From the NCBI RefSeq assembly GCF_003236385.1, contig NZ_POUA01000027.1, positions 1 through 38,051 of the forward strand: a stretch of DNA of 38,051 bases. Direction: 5' to 3'. Position numbers and translations under genes: made by a program. The notes beneath the pieces were generated by a model, which did not search any database, had not been told where the DNA came from, and saw nothing but the letters and a program-made list of their open reading frames with translations. Positions 9,281-17,103 of the stretch are shown here, in pieces (position 1 is the stretch's first letter; every line of letters starts with the position of its first letter). This stretch comes from Spongiactinospora gelatinilytica (GTDB lineage: Bacteria; Actinomycetota; Actinomycetes; Streptosporangiales; Streptosporangiaceae).

Positions 9281-9637
9281 TCAGCCTCCCAGCCGGCCCA
9301 ATTTCCTTGCGACGTTCCTGTTCAACTGCTCGCGCCATCGGTCGCGATAACTCCGGGCTCCTTGTCCGCCGGCCAGCGCCGCGCAGAAGCCCTCGATGTC
9401 GTCACCCAGCACCTCATGAATGCTCTGCCCATCGGCCGCTGTCTCCTCTAGCAGGCCCAGAGCGCCGTCCAGAATCGGTATCAGGTTTCGGCCCGTGAAA
9501 TCCGTGTAGGGGGAAAGATGTCTATTGATCTCTTCCCACGCCGCCCGGTAGTCGGCCGGCAGTGCCTCGGCCCGGGCTTCGAACGCCTTCCATTCCCTGG
9601 TGAGATCGCTGCCTGTGATGGTCTCCCAGAAGTTCAT
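9281..9637 (-). CDS. DUF1048 family protein (proximal copy)
   Basis: This 118-aa protein starts MNFWETITGSDLTREWKAFE. The ATG (9637-9635) overlaps the PadR stop as ATGA, which decides this start over an earlier in-frame GTG/ATG. The motif ALPADYRAAWEEINRHL aligns with LPPDYQIVYQEMQRYFF in the downstream copy, so the two genes are paralogues. A C-terminal DDIEGFCAALA segment matches NDVAAFCDDLI of the neighbour. Function is unknown. The constant link with PadR suggests a role under that regulator, possibly in sensing or stress. Confidence 0.8.
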   Translation of the reverse strand: MNFWETITGSDLTREWKAFEARAEALPADYRAAWEEINRHLSPYTDFTGRNLIPILDGALGLLEETAADGQSIHEVLGDDIEGFCAALAGGQGARSYRDRWREQLNRNVARKLGRLGG

Positions 9638-9960
9638 CTCCTGCCCTCCTTGAGCTTGTCGATCCTCGATGTGATGTACTCCCATTTCGCCCAGAACGTC
9701 GCGAGTTCTTGGCGCCCCGCCTCGTTGAGCGCATAGAACTTGCGCGGGGGGCCCAGCCCGGACGGTCGCTTCGTCACCTGGACGAGCCGGTTTCTCTCCA
9801 GTCGCAGCAGGATGGTGTAAACGGTCCCCTCGACGACGTCGGCGAAGCCGAGTTCGTTCAGCCGACGTGTGATGGCGTACCCGTAGGTCTCCTCGCTGTC
9901 GATGATCTCAAGCACGCAGCCCTCAAGCGTGCCCTTCAGCATCTCCGTCAGGTGGTCCAT
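9634..9960 (-). CDS. PadR-family transcriptional regulator
   Basis: This 108-aa winged-helix regulator has the signature LKGTLEGCVLEII, then YGYAITRRL, the recognition region VVEGTVYTILLRLERNRLV and the wing PRKFYALNEAG. It has the short C-terminus of the PadR subfamily that controls DUF1048 genes. It heads the operon PadR-DUF1048-DUF1048, with a 4-nt overlap to the next gene. A 21-bp imperfect palindrome lies 25-45 bp upstream of its ATG and is the likely autoregulatory operator. The inducing signal is not evident. Confidence 0.92.
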   Translation of the reverse strand: MDHLTEMLKGTLEGCVLEIIDSEETYGYAITRRLNELGFADVVEGTVYTILLRLERNRLVQVTKRPSGLGPPRKFYALNEAGRQELATFWAKWEYITSRIDKLKEGRR

Positions 9961-9984
9961 TGTGGGCCTCTTCCGTCCTCCCTA

Positions 9985-10005
9985 GTACTCGGTGGCACTG
10001 AGTAC
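9985..10005. promoter_or_regulatory. PadR operator candidate (21-bp palindrome)
   Basis: GTACTC at 9985-9990 mirrors GAGTAC at 10000-10005, and the inner GTG/CAC also pair. The result is a 21-bp near-palindrome with one mismatched pair and a central base. It lies just upstream of the PadR start and has the TACT/AGTA ends common in PadR operators. A further GTACC/GGTAC pair at about 10003-10018 may extend it. Binding is inferred. Confidence 0.6.
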
Positions 10006-10058
10006 CAGTACACGGTACCACGGAGTAGCGGGCATCCGCGCGCGAGGCGCACCGCCTT

Positions 10059-10491
10059 CGCTATCAGGGTGCGGTCCGGGCGGGCACCAGGTTGCCCGAC
10101 GGCTGCCCGGCCTCCTACGGCGCCTCCGACGTGCTCGGCGGCAAGGCGGTCGTCGACTGGCTGAGTCGACAACACGGCGACCTCCGGCTTCAACGTGGTC
10201 ACCCGAGCAATCCTGGACGCCCAGAACCACAAGTCGCTCAGCCGCCAGCCCCCTCTGACACCGGACACGCCATACCAGATCACCTGGTCGATGTTGCCGC
10301 AGGACTACGAGTTCAAGGCGGGGCACCGGCTGGGCCTGGTACTGACCGGAACCAATGACGACTTCAACCTCGACGAGAGCGGCACCGGCTCCGGCACCGA
10401 CGTCGAACCCGGCACCGGGGCCAAGGTCACCGTCGAGCTGACCGGAACGTCGATTTCACTGCCACTGGTCAACGGCACTTCCCTCAGATAA
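10059..10491 (+). pseudogene. X-Pro dipeptidyl-peptidase (CocE/NonD family) remnant
   Basis: The 5' part encodes LPDGCPASYGASDVLGGKAVVDWL, close to the region after the nucleophile elbow in X-prolyl dipeptidyl-peptidases. After a frame change near 10165, the plus strand encodes the C-terminal jelly-roll end: GFNVVTRAILDAQNHKSLS, then PYQITWSMLPQDYEFKAGH, ending at 10491. Several hundred residues that should lie between the two parts are missing, so this is an internal-deletion remnant. A strong hairpin follows the stop and was probably the terminator of the parent gene. Confidence 0.7.
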
Positions 10492-10504
10492 CAGCGAAGC
10501 CGAT

Positions 10505-10547
10505 CATGCGTATGGCCGCGGCCGGGGTGGCCGCGGCCATACGCATG
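10505..10547. terminator. 19-bp perfect hairpin terminator
   Basis: CATGCGTATGGCCGCGGCC (10505-10523) pairs perfectly with 10529-10547 around the loop GGGGT. It lies between a plus-strand remnant and minus-strand genes, so it can serve both strands. Confidence 0.85.
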
Positions 10548-10569
10548 ACGTCTCGGGCATCGGTCGCCG

Positions 10570-10709
10570 GCACGTGTCAGGACCGGGAGTCCACACGCGA
10601 GCCGTAGGCCGGGCCGGGATACGACCAGCAGCGCCAGATCCTCGATGTCCACGAAGCGGTGTTCCCCACCCGCCGGGATGCAGTACGTCCCAACGGACAG
10701 ATCCGGCAC
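10570..10709 (-). pseudogene. Possible cupin-domain fragment
   Basis: Just downstream of the winged-helix gene, in the same frame after its stop, the minus strand encodes LRVPDLSVGTYCIPAGGEHR and then EDLALLVVSRPGLRL. This resembles the first two strands of small cupins (…LGxYxIPAGGxDxQxPHTEDEVYVVxSG), but the metal-binding His/Glu block is not preserved. The frame runs through the hairpin at 10505-10547, which argues against an intact gene. The similarity is weak. Confidence 0.3.
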
Positions 10710-10724
10710 CCTGAGCTGCTCTGC

Positions 10725-11036
10725 TCAGGACTGTCCTCGCGAGATCGCCAGCAGTGCTGCCGTGTGCCGCTCGAACGCGTCAAGCCCCGGCTGTGTTATG
10801 GCGAGCCAGGTGCGCGGCCGCCTGCCCACATATCCTTTCTGAACCTGAATGTAGCCGGCCAGCTCCAGCGATTTCATATGCTTCGATAACGCGGCCGCGC
10901 TGACGGCGACCGCATCGCGCATCTTGCCGAACTCCAATGTTCTGCTTCTGGAAAGAATCGCAAGGACCGAGAAGCGAATGGGCGGATGGATCACTGCGTC
11001 GAGTTCTAGGCGGGGATGTGCGACAGGGCCGCTCAC
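10725..11036 (-). CDS. Small winged-helix (ArsR/MarR-like) transcriptional regulator
   Basis: This 103-aa protein starts at GTG 11036, which follows AGGAT. It has the layout of the one-domain winged-helix regulators that align with ArsR/MarR: PPIRFSVLAIL, LEFGKMRDAVAVSAAALSKHMKSL as the HTH with recognition helix, and a basic wing VGRRPRTWLAIT, then a short C-terminal helix. There are no Cys pairs for metal sensing. Targets are unknown; it may have controlled the decayed cupin or peptidase genes beside it. Annotation as a DNA-binding protein is secure. Confidence 0.85.
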   Translation of the reverse strand: MSGPVAHPRLELDAVIHPPIRFSVLAILSRSRTLEFGKMRDAVAVSAAALSKHMKSLELAGYIQVQKGYVGRRPRTWLAITQPGLDAFERHTAALLAISRGQS

Positions 11037-11428
11037 TGGAAGATCCTACTTTCTTCCGAACTGATACGTACAGATGCCTCGGAGGCGATCCGGAAGGATC
11101 CGGAGTTCTGACGCAGGGACGGGCGGATCCGCCACGCGGGTAGTGCGCAGAACCCTGCGACACGAACGATCCTCATTGAAGGGGATCAGGGCGGCAGAAC
11201 CAAGACTTTCGGCTGTCCCGAACTGTCCCGAACGGACCTCGAACAGCCTCGACCAACGTCGCACGGGTAGGACCGGGCGATCTGTCTCTGGTGTGCCGAA
11301 CCCGCCGAAGGGGCCTGGCAGTGAGACATGAGGACGGCCATCGCCTGATCCTTCGTGATCGCGACATCGAGCCTGAAGGAGGCGATGGCCGTGAACGACG
11401 GAGCGAGCTCCGCAACCCGACCGGCGGT
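11037..11428. other. Gene-free interval with a long inverted repeat
   Basis: No gene is supported. A good ribosome site (AAGGAGG) precedes an ATG at 11386 that gives only 19 codons (starting MAVNDGASSA) before a TAG, so this looks like the cut-off start of a former gene. The inverted repeat at 11334-11392 overlaps it. Confidence 0.4.
11334..11392. repeat. 13-bp inverted repeat with 33-nt loop
   Basis: ACGGCCATCGCCT (11334-11346) is the exact reverse complement of AGGCGATGGCCGT (11380-11392). The second arm contains a ribosome site and ATG, so a fold could hide a start. It could also be a transposon-end scar. No function is shown. Confidence 0.45.
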
Positions 11429-11716
11429 TTATGGCCTGCAGTAGACCCGGTGATAAATCGTGGAACCGTCCTCCCGCTGCGACTTGTAAAGGTCATAGCC
11501 GAGCCCGTATGGCGGTTGGACGAAACCGACGAAGGTCGCGCCGGCCGGAGCTTGTTCCGGGCAACGAGGCGTCTTGGGCCACGGCAAGGGCGGCGGCCAC
11601 GGCATCTCATCGGACACGATGGCCGATGGAGATGAATTGACCGGGGAATTCGCATGGGCAGGGCCCGCGACCAACGACGATCCGATGGCAAGGAGCGCTA
11701 CGAGGGCGTACTTCAT
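11429..11716 (-). CDS. Small secreted protein of unknown function
   Basis: The product is 95 aa. The chosen ATG (11716) follows AGAGGTGG at about 5 nt. A Sec signal peptide is clear: MKYALVALLAIGSSLVAGPAHA, with cleavage expected after AHA (22). The mature part of about 73 residues is Pro-rich at first (PWPPPLPWPK), contains two Cys that could form one disulfide, and ends with YHRVYCRP. I do not recognise a family. It lies 60 bp downstream of the RiPP operon on the same strand, so it may be read through from it or be independent. Confidence 0.65.
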   Translation of the reverse strand: MKYALVALLAIGSSLVAGPAHANSPVNSSPSAIVSDEMPWPPPLPWPKTPRCPEQAPAGATFVGFVQPPYGLGYDLYKSQREDGSTIYHRVYCRP

Positions 11717-11776
11717 GACCACCTCTGAGAAAGTAGGGATGAAGGTTTCCGCCGTCCCGGGGGCGTGACGACAGGT

Positions 11777-12517
11777 TCAGGAGCCTCCCGTCCACCCGCC
11801 CGCTGTACCCCACGGGCTGATGGCCGGGTCGGAGATGGGGAGACCGCAGGCGAACGCCAGGAGCGGGCTTCGGGTGCCGCCCGGCCGGAAACCGGACAGC
11901 GGCATGCCCCAGGGAACCAGCCCGCCGAAGATCGACCCGGAGAGCCCGCGCCCGCCCGCGGCCAGCCACATGCTGTGCGCGGCCACTCCCGCCTGGTGCA
12001 TGACCATCCTGTGGGCATGGGCGCCGGCCGCCGCCACAGCGGGAAGATCGCAGGTGACCACGGTCACGAGGGGCGCGTTGGCGAACTCGTCCTGCAGCAG
12101 CCACTCGCGGGCGGGAGGAAGGTCGACAAGGAAGGTGACCCGCGTGCCGGCGGGATCCACGTCATAGAGTCCGGGCCGCAGGCCCTCCACCCGGTAGGCG
12201 GCGGCCAGGATCTGGACATGAGGGACGGTCTCCGCCGTGCTCAGAGCCGCCCGCGCTGAGGACGGAGCCTGGAGGACTCCGGCCATGGTGGCCTGGTCGA
12301 TGCCGACCGGACGATAGAAGCGGGTGGCCTGGCGCAGGGCCAGTACGGTCATCGGGTCGACCGTGGGCGCGCTCGCCGGGGGAAGGCGGTGCTCGTGGGC
12401 TCGCTCCGCAGGAGGGTCCCACCGCCGTGACCGGCGGGTCGCGCCCGGGCGATGTGTCCGCGTGATGAGGTCGTTCACGATCTCCTGCGGCCGGTAACCG
12501 GGAGTCCAGCTAGTCAT
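11777..12517 (-). CDS. Nitroreductase-like (SagB-type) azoline dehydrogenase component
   Basis: This is a 246-aa protein of the nitroreductase fold. Segments such as TRFYRPVGIDQATMAGVLQ (around 65-83), a central strand-turn with LYDVDPAG and the late helix HRMVMHQAGVAAHSMWLAA match the FMN-binding family used in RiPP clusters to oxidise azolines to azoles. The ATG (12517) overlaps the stop of the preceding gene by 8 bp, so it is translated with the RiPP operon and is its last gene. That preceding gene already carries another nitroreductase-like half. The two probably make up the usual two-domain TOMM dehydrogenase between them. Being a second, independent oxidase is the alternative. Confidence 0.8.
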   Translation of the reverse strand: MTSWTPGYRPQEIVNDLITRTHRPGATRRSRRWDPPAERAHEHRLPPASAPTVDPMTVLALRQATRFYRPVGIDQATMAGVLQAPSSARAALSTAETVPHVQILAAAYRVEGLRPGLYDVDPAGTRVTFLVDLPPAREWLLQDEFANAPLVTVVTCDLPAVAAAGAHAHRMVMHQAGVAAHSMWLAAGGRGLSGSIFGGLVPWGMPLSGFRPGGTRSPLLAFACGLPISDPAISPWGTAGGWTGGS

Positions 12518-14219
12518 GGGCGGCGCCCTCTCGTTCGGGACCGACGCTCGTACGGCGGAGCGTGAGCACAGTGGTGACGGGCGTTTGCCGGGAATCGAGG
12601 TCGAGCAGGTCGATCAGCCGGCCGTCGTCCCACTCGGCGAGCGCGTTGACCGTCCAACCGAGATGCGCGGCCCGGAAAGCCAGCTGCCAGGTGGCGACGC
12701 CGGAGTCCAGGTTGACGATGCGATATCCCAGGCTCTGGTACTTGTTCTCCAGCTTCAGGCTGTCACCGACCAGGACCAGCACGGCGTCCGCCTGGGTCCC
12801 GGCACCCGGGACGGCGTCGGCGAGCCGCTTCGCGGGCACCGCGATCCCGCTTCGCAGCAGGAGGTTGGCCACCGAATCGTAGACGTGCGCCACCGGTTCC
12901 AGCCGCGCCCGGTTGGATTCCAGGGGCAGCAGATAGGCCGTCTGGGAACCCATGTTGCCGCCTGTGGGAGCCCAGCGGCGACGGGTGGCTCCCCGCGACG
13001 CCGTCGCGGGGATGAACTCGCGGATGCCGAAGGAGTACTCCAGCAGTGCCCTCAGTTCCGAGCCCGCCTCGCCGGCGGCCTCGATCGGCTCCCAGTCACG
13101 CGGGCGGTCGAAGAAGTGGAGTTCGATGTTCGAGGCACTGTAGTGGTTCTGGTGTGCGCCGGGCGGGATGTACCGGCGAGGCGGCAGGGTGACCTCATGT
13201 TCGAAGGCGACCGCGATCAGGTCGTCCCGCTCGATCGGTTCGGTGCCCGGCCGGCAGGCCGCGCAGCCGGGAAGCTGGACGAAGGTCTCGACCTCGGCCG
13301 TCCAGGCGGCGAAGTCGATGATCGTGACGGCCGACTCGTCGTACAGCGGCTCCACTCCCGTCGCCAGCCGGCACACCTCACCGCCCACCATTCCGGCAAG
13401 CAGGTCCTCCTGCCAGGCGGGAATCGTCGCGGCGTCGTCCGATCGCACCAGCGGACGCTGCGCGCGATAACACGGCAGGCAGCCGGACCAGCCGTTCTCG
13501 AAGAGCGGGCTGATCACGGCGCCCGAGCCGGTCACGGAGACGACGAACCAGCGTCCGCCGCTCGCCCGCACCGAAGCGTCGAAGGCGGTCAGCCGGTCCA
13601 GGTCCAGCGTGCCGTCGTCGATCACGACGGCGATCGGAGCGGACGGCAGCGGGGCGGAGCCGAGCGGTACCTCCTCCTCCCGCGCCGATGTCACGCCGCA
13701 CTCACCGAGCGCCCGTACCAGCGCCGATCGCAGCGTGCCGGGGGGACCCGCGACCACGACCGGCTGCCGCGCCAGCTTCAGGGCGGCGTACACACCGGAG
13801 GGATTGTTCCGGGTGGAGTCCACATTCCTGCTCAGGTGGCTCAGCACGTTCGCGGGCACGGAAGTGCGCTCAAGCGCGTGCGTCTCCTCGGGCGTCGGAC
13901 CCTGCTCCAGCATGCCGCAGGAGTACAGCAGCGAAAGAGCCGTCCTGACGATGTCCACCGAGGGAAGGCCGAGCGACTCGGCTATCTCCGCCGCGGAGCG
14001 CCGCCCGTCCAGCAGGGGAAGCAGCCGCCGTACGAATTCGACGTGCCGGCCGCTGAAGAGCTGGGGCTTGGCGGTGCCCTCGACGAGCAGTTCGCCCTTG
14101 CGCACCTCCGCGATCACGAGCCCGTCCACGACCTTGAGGTGGTCAGGAAGCGACAGTTGGGGGTCCCGGGCGATGGCGGCGGCGATGTGCCGCGAGTCCA
14201 TGGTGCTTTCGGTGTTCAC
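12510..14219 (-). CDS. E1-like TOMM protein fused to a nitroreductase half
   Basis: The 569-aa product uses the GTG at 14219, which overlaps the upstream stop as GTGA and follows a G-rich ribosome site. Residues about 24-110 look like a winged-helix RRE (leader-peptide binding) domain, ending in AEIAESLGLPSVDIVRTAL. Residues about 150-340 resemble the ThiF/E1-like cyclodehydratase partner, including CLPC (247-250) and CAAC (319-322), a likely structural zinc site. From about 395 to 555 the sequence changes to a SagB-type nitroreductase half (FGIREFIPATASRG, RRWAPTGGNMGSQTAYLL, LGYRIVNLDSG). So one chain seems to bind leader peptide, support the YcaO reaction and contribute to oxidation. The domain limits are judged by eye. 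Confidence 0.75.
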   Translation of the reverse strand: MNTESTMDSRHIAAAIARDPQLSLPDHLKVVDGLVIAEVRKGELLVEGTAKPQLFSGRHVEFVRRLLPLLDGRRSAAEIAESLGLPSVDIVRTALSLLYSCGMLEQGPTPEETHALERTSVPANVLSHLSRNVDSTRNNPSGVYAALKLARQPVVVAGPPGTLRSALVRALGECGVTSAREEEVPLGSAPLPSAPIAVVIDDGTLDLDRLTAFDASVRASGGRWFVVSVTGSGAVISPLFENGWSGCLPCYRAQRPLVRSDDAATIPAWQEDLLAGMVGGEVCRLATGVEPLYDESAVTIIDFAAWTAEVETFVQLPGCAACRPGTEPIERDDLIAVAFEHEVTLPPRRYIPPGAHQNHYSASNIELHFFDRPRDWEPIEAAGEAGSELRALLEYSFGIREFIPATASRGATRRRWAPTGGNMGSQTAYLLPLESNRARLEPVAHVYDSVANLLLRSGIAVPAKRLADAVPGAGTQADAVLVLVGDSLKLENKYQSLGYRIVNLDSGVATWQLAFRAAHLGWTVNALAEWDDGRLIDLLDLDSRQTPVTTVLTLRRTSVGPEREGAAHD

Positions 14220-14878
14220 ACGTCCCCCCTCGATCCGGTACCCGCACCAGTGAGATGGTCGGCGAGACCGCGCCACGAGCGGTCCTGCCGCGAGATCGAC
14301 GTCGAGACGGGGTAGCAGCGGGTGCACCCGTGCACCCCCGCCGTCCGCCCCTGCAAGAACTGGGCCTTGGCCAGATTCACGGCCCGGTGGGCGCCGTGCG
14401 TCCCGGGGTCGCCGCGGCGCAGCGTGGCCAGGCCCCACTGCGCCAGCCCGGCGGCCAAAAGCACCTGGGAGGGAAGATGGCCGCCAGGCCCCGCGGGGTC
14501 CCCGGCGTAGAAGGCGTGCAGGTCGGACAGGGTCTTGCCGATGGTCGAATGCTGTATGGACCGGCGTTCGAAGCATTCGGCACACACGCCGGTACCTCCG
14601 GGGAGGATCAGGGGACCGGCTCTGAGCCAGCGTGTCTCGTGCACCACGGGGACGAAGGACGTGCCCCACCTCCAGGCCAGATCGCCGACCTCTGCCACCA
14701 GCTTCGAGTCGTGCCGCGAGGTCAGCAGAACATACGTGTCCGCCGGTGGCAGAAGGCTGCTCAGTACGCCGTGCCCCTGGGCGAAGAGAGTCGGCTCGCC
14801 GTCCACCTCCCGACGCTGGAGCACCGTGGCCACATCGGCCGCGAACGGCCCGACGGCGATGACATGTGTCGTGTTCAT
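14216..14878 (-). CDS. E1-like cyclodehydratase partner protein (short)
   Basis: This is a 220-aa protein from ATG 14878. It has two CxxC pairs (C99/C102 in GVCAECFERR and C185/C188 in GCTRCYP), the zinc-tetrathiolate pattern of ThiF-like proteins that pair with YcaO enzymes in azoline RiPP clusters. No full nucleotide-binding motif is visible, and the protein is short for the family, so it probably serves as a scaffold or presents the leader to YcaO. The ATG lies 17 bp after the YcaO stop. A second E1-like gene follows with a 4-nt overlap, so two related partners occur side by side. How they divide the work is unknown. Confidence 0.72.
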   Translation of the reverse strand: MNTTHVIAVGPFAADVATVLQRREVDGEPTLFAQGHGVLSSLLPPADTYVLLTSRHDSKLVAEVGDLAWRWGTSFVPVVHETRWLRAGPLILPGGTGVCAECFERRSIQHSTIGKTLSDLHAFYAGDPAGPGGHLPSQVLLAAGLAQWGLATLRRGDPGTHGAHRAVNLAKAQFLQGRTAGVHGCTRCYPVSTSISRQDRSWRGLADHLTGAGTGSRGDV

Positions 14879-14895
14879 CTGTTGCTCCGGACTGG

Positions 14896-16251
14896 TCAGG
14901 CGAAGGGTTGCGGCCACGGGTTGAGGTCGGGCTCGGCGTGCGCCGGCAGGCCCATGCGCTCGGGGGCCGTGTAGAGCCTGGTGGTGCCCAGGAATCGCGC
15001 ACGGTAGGAGAAGCTCAGCGGGACGAGTTCGGGGACGATGACCCGCACCACGCGCAGACCCGTCGCCCGGGCCTCGTCGGAGGTGATGTCCACGGCGTAG
15101 GCCGTGCACCCGGCGTCCCGGAGCCTGCCCACCACCCACGACAGGCGCTCGGCGGGGGAGTCCGGAACCGCGGGGGCGATGTCGGAGAGCCGCCGGCGGT
15201 GCGGGGAGTCCAGGAGGAAGTCGAACGCGTGCTCACGTTCCGCCGCCGCCATGTGAACCGCGCCGTCGAACACGTCGATGTAGTCGTCCAGCGGTTTGTC
15301 GTGCGGCTTCCTGTACTGCATGGCCAGCCGTCCGGAGGACGACTCGCGCATCACCTTGAGCACGGCACGCCGGGGATCGAGCTCCGTGGCGCACATCACG
15401 TAGGTGCGCACCTTCGTCGCCTGGGGATCTATGTCCACACTGTAGACCGTCGGAATGCCCAGGTCGGTCGTCGCGTCGAAGAAGAACGTCCGCAGGCCGG
15501 ACCGGGCGGAGACCTCCAGCGCCTGGTCCAGTTCCGGGTCGGAGACGTCGATCTCGATCCTGGGCAGTGCCAGCCGCTGCAGCCAGGTGAGCGCGATGCC
15601 GTCCCGCTCGACGCACTCGAGCACTGCGCCCAGCAGGGCGCGGTCGTAGTCGAAGTGCGCCGCGGTGCCCGTCGAGATGGGCAGCCAGAACCGTTCGCCG
15701 CGGCTCACGACGGGGATGTGCAGGTAGACCATGACCGCCGGCACCCATCGAGGCTCCCCGGTGGCCAGGTCCACACCGCGGACCCAGCGCATCGGCGCGT
15801 CCAGGTCGGGGGCCTGGACCGGGCATGCGGGGGAGGCCAGCTCGGACTCGGAACACCGTGGCACTCGGCTCAGGTCCAGTGCCTCGTCCCCGAGGGAACG
15901 CGCGCTGGCCCACCGGAACTGCTCCGAGTCCCACAGGCAACTGGAGTAGCGTTCGATCGTCTCGACCGTGGCGGTCAGCCGGGCGCTCTCCTCGACGAGC
16001 CCGCTGCCCGCGCCGTCCAGGGCGGCCCACTTCATGAGCCCGCGCGCGTTCGCCGTGCCGGGCAGGATCGCCCCGGGATCGCCCAGGCCCGCGCTGTACA
16101 CCGGGAAGCGCTGCCGTCCGGTGGTCATCGGAATCCGGGTGACGAGGTTGATCAGGGAGCCGCGGGCGTCGATGAGCGGATCCAGCCGCCGCAGCGCGGC
16201 CTCAACGGTGGTCGGCGGTGGGTCGGCCATCGGATCGGTGCTCACTCGCAT
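14896..16251 (-). CDS. YcaO-domain azoline-forming cyclodehydratase
   Basis: The 451-aa product uses the ATG at 16251, because AAGGAG lies 7 nt before it; the ATG at 16257 would be too close. It overlaps the upstream gene by about 50 bp. The ATP/Mg-binding pattern of YcaO proteins is present: EESARLTATVETIERYSS (about 87-104) and LECVERDG (211-218). The chain ends in a PxPxP motif (PWPQP, 445-449), a hallmark of YcaO enzymes that make thiazolines and oxazolines. It should activate backbone amides of Ser, Thr or Cys in the precursor core with ATP, assisted by the E1-like proteins encoded just downstream. Confidence 0.92.
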   Translation of the reverse strand: MRVSTDPMADPPPTTVEAALRRLDPLIDARGSLINLVTRIPMTTGRQRFPVYSAGLGDPGAILPGTANARGLMKWAALDGAGSGLVEESARLTATVETIERYSSCLWDSEQFRWASARSLGDEALDLSRVPRCSESELASPACPVQAPDLDAPMRWVRGVDLATGEPRWVPAVMVYLHIPVVSRGERFWLPISTGTAAHFDYDRALLGAVLECVERDGIALTWLQRLALPRIEIDVSDPELDQALEVSARSGLRTFFFDATTDLGIPTVYSVDIDPQATKVRTYVMCATELDPRRAVLKVMRESSSGRLAMQYRKPHDKPLDDYIDVFDGAVHMAAAEREHAFDFLLDSPHRRRLSDIAPAVPDSPAERLSWVVGRLRDAGCTAYAVDITSDEARATGLRVVRVIVPELVPLSFSYRARFLGTTRLYTAPERMGLPAHAEPDLNPWPQPFA

Positions 16252-17101
16252 CGGCATTCTCCTTCGGTGTTCCACCCAGCAGGGCGGCGAGTACGGCTTC
16301 GTCACCCGGCGTGATTCCCAGCCGGTTGTTGTGCAGGTGAAGCAGGTGGAACACCCACTGCCAGGTGGTGAGCGGCACGCCGGCGGCGCTCGCCTCGCAG
16401 GCGGTGGCCCGGATCGCGCCGCCGTACCTGTCGGCGTCCGCCACGAGGGGCGGTGGGAGATCGTCGCCGGCGGCGCCGATGGCGGGCTCCAGGCCGGCGG
16501 CCGCCGACGCCGCGGCCGTACGGCCGGCGGGTGCGAAGGGTTCGTCCCTGCCCGTCCAGTACCAGAGGTACTTGGACCAGAACTGCTCCTCTGCGCCGGG
16601 CAGGCAGTGCCGGAGGGCGTTCTTCATCGTCAGCGCGGCGAGAGCCTGGCGCTGGAGGTGGTCCAGGCCCTCGCCGACCGCTCGCAGCGCGATCGCACTG
16701 GAGATCATGAAATTGTCCTCGGCCACCCGGACGCCCTCTACGCCTCCGTAACGGCGCAGTTCGGGCTCGTAAAGCCGGAAGTCGACGGCCTCCCAGTAGT
16801 CGGTGGGAGACGTCCCCGGCACGGTCACGGCCGGGACGCCGGAATCCGTCTGGGCCTTGCGCAGGAAGCCGGGAAAGCGGCTGACGAGGTCGGCGTGGAC
16901 CTCGTCCAGCAGCCCGGCCGGCCCCTGGACGCGCAGCCTGACGTGCGGGCCGCCGATGTCGAAGAACCGGAGGTAGAACCAGCGGTTCCGCTCGGTTCCG
17001 GTCTCGGCCAGGCCGCGTGTCCCCGCCACGAGCTCCCGGATCACGCCGTCGAGGCGATCGAAGGTGCCGGGATATATCGCGCAGTAGAGCCAGGAACGCA
17101 T
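16202..17101 (-). CDS. SpaB_C / thiopeptide-type LanB elimination protein
   Basis: The 299-aa product uses ATG 17101, two bases after the end of the LanB gene, rather than an overlapping GTG at 17110 that has no room for a ribosome site. It opens with SWLYCAIYPGTFDRLDGVI and contains FYLRFFDIGGPHVRLRV, the signature of the SpaB_C domain (thiopeptide-type bacteriocin biosynthesis domain). It ends near LLHLHNNRLGITPGDE. In split LanB systems this protein removes glutamate from glutamylated Ser/Thr to give dehydroalanine or dehydrobutyrine. Relatives in thiopeptide clusters instead form the central pyridine. Since only one such gene is present and dehydration needs it, elimination is the more likely role. 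Confidence 0.88.
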   Translation of the reverse strand: MRSWLYCAIYPGTFDRLDGVIRELVAGTRGLAETGTERNRWFYLRFFDIGGPHVRLRVQGPAGLLDEVHADLVSRFPGFLRKAQTDSGVPAVTVPGTSPTDYWEAVDFRLYEPELRRYGGVEGVRVAEDNFMISSAIALRAVGEGLDHLQRQALAALTMKNALRHCLPGAEEQFWSKYLWYWTGRDEPFAPAGRTAAASAAAGLEPAIGAAGDDLPPPLVADADRYGGAIRATACEASAAGVPLTTWQWVFHLLHLHNNRLGITPGDEAVLAALLGGTPKENADASEHRSDGRPTADHR

Positions 17102-17103
17102 GC

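Noticed and set aside
14220..15002. N-terminal extension of the E1/nitroreductase fusion to an upstream start
   Set aside because: The extension overlaps two real genes in other frames and reads as Arg/Gly-rich noise. The GTG at 14219 overlapping the previous stop, with a ribosome site, is the better start.
16202..17101. Pyridine synthase of a thiopeptide
   Set aside because: The SpaB_C-type family includes such enzymes, but this is the only member present and the separate LanB needs an elimination partner; the core also has only one Cys.
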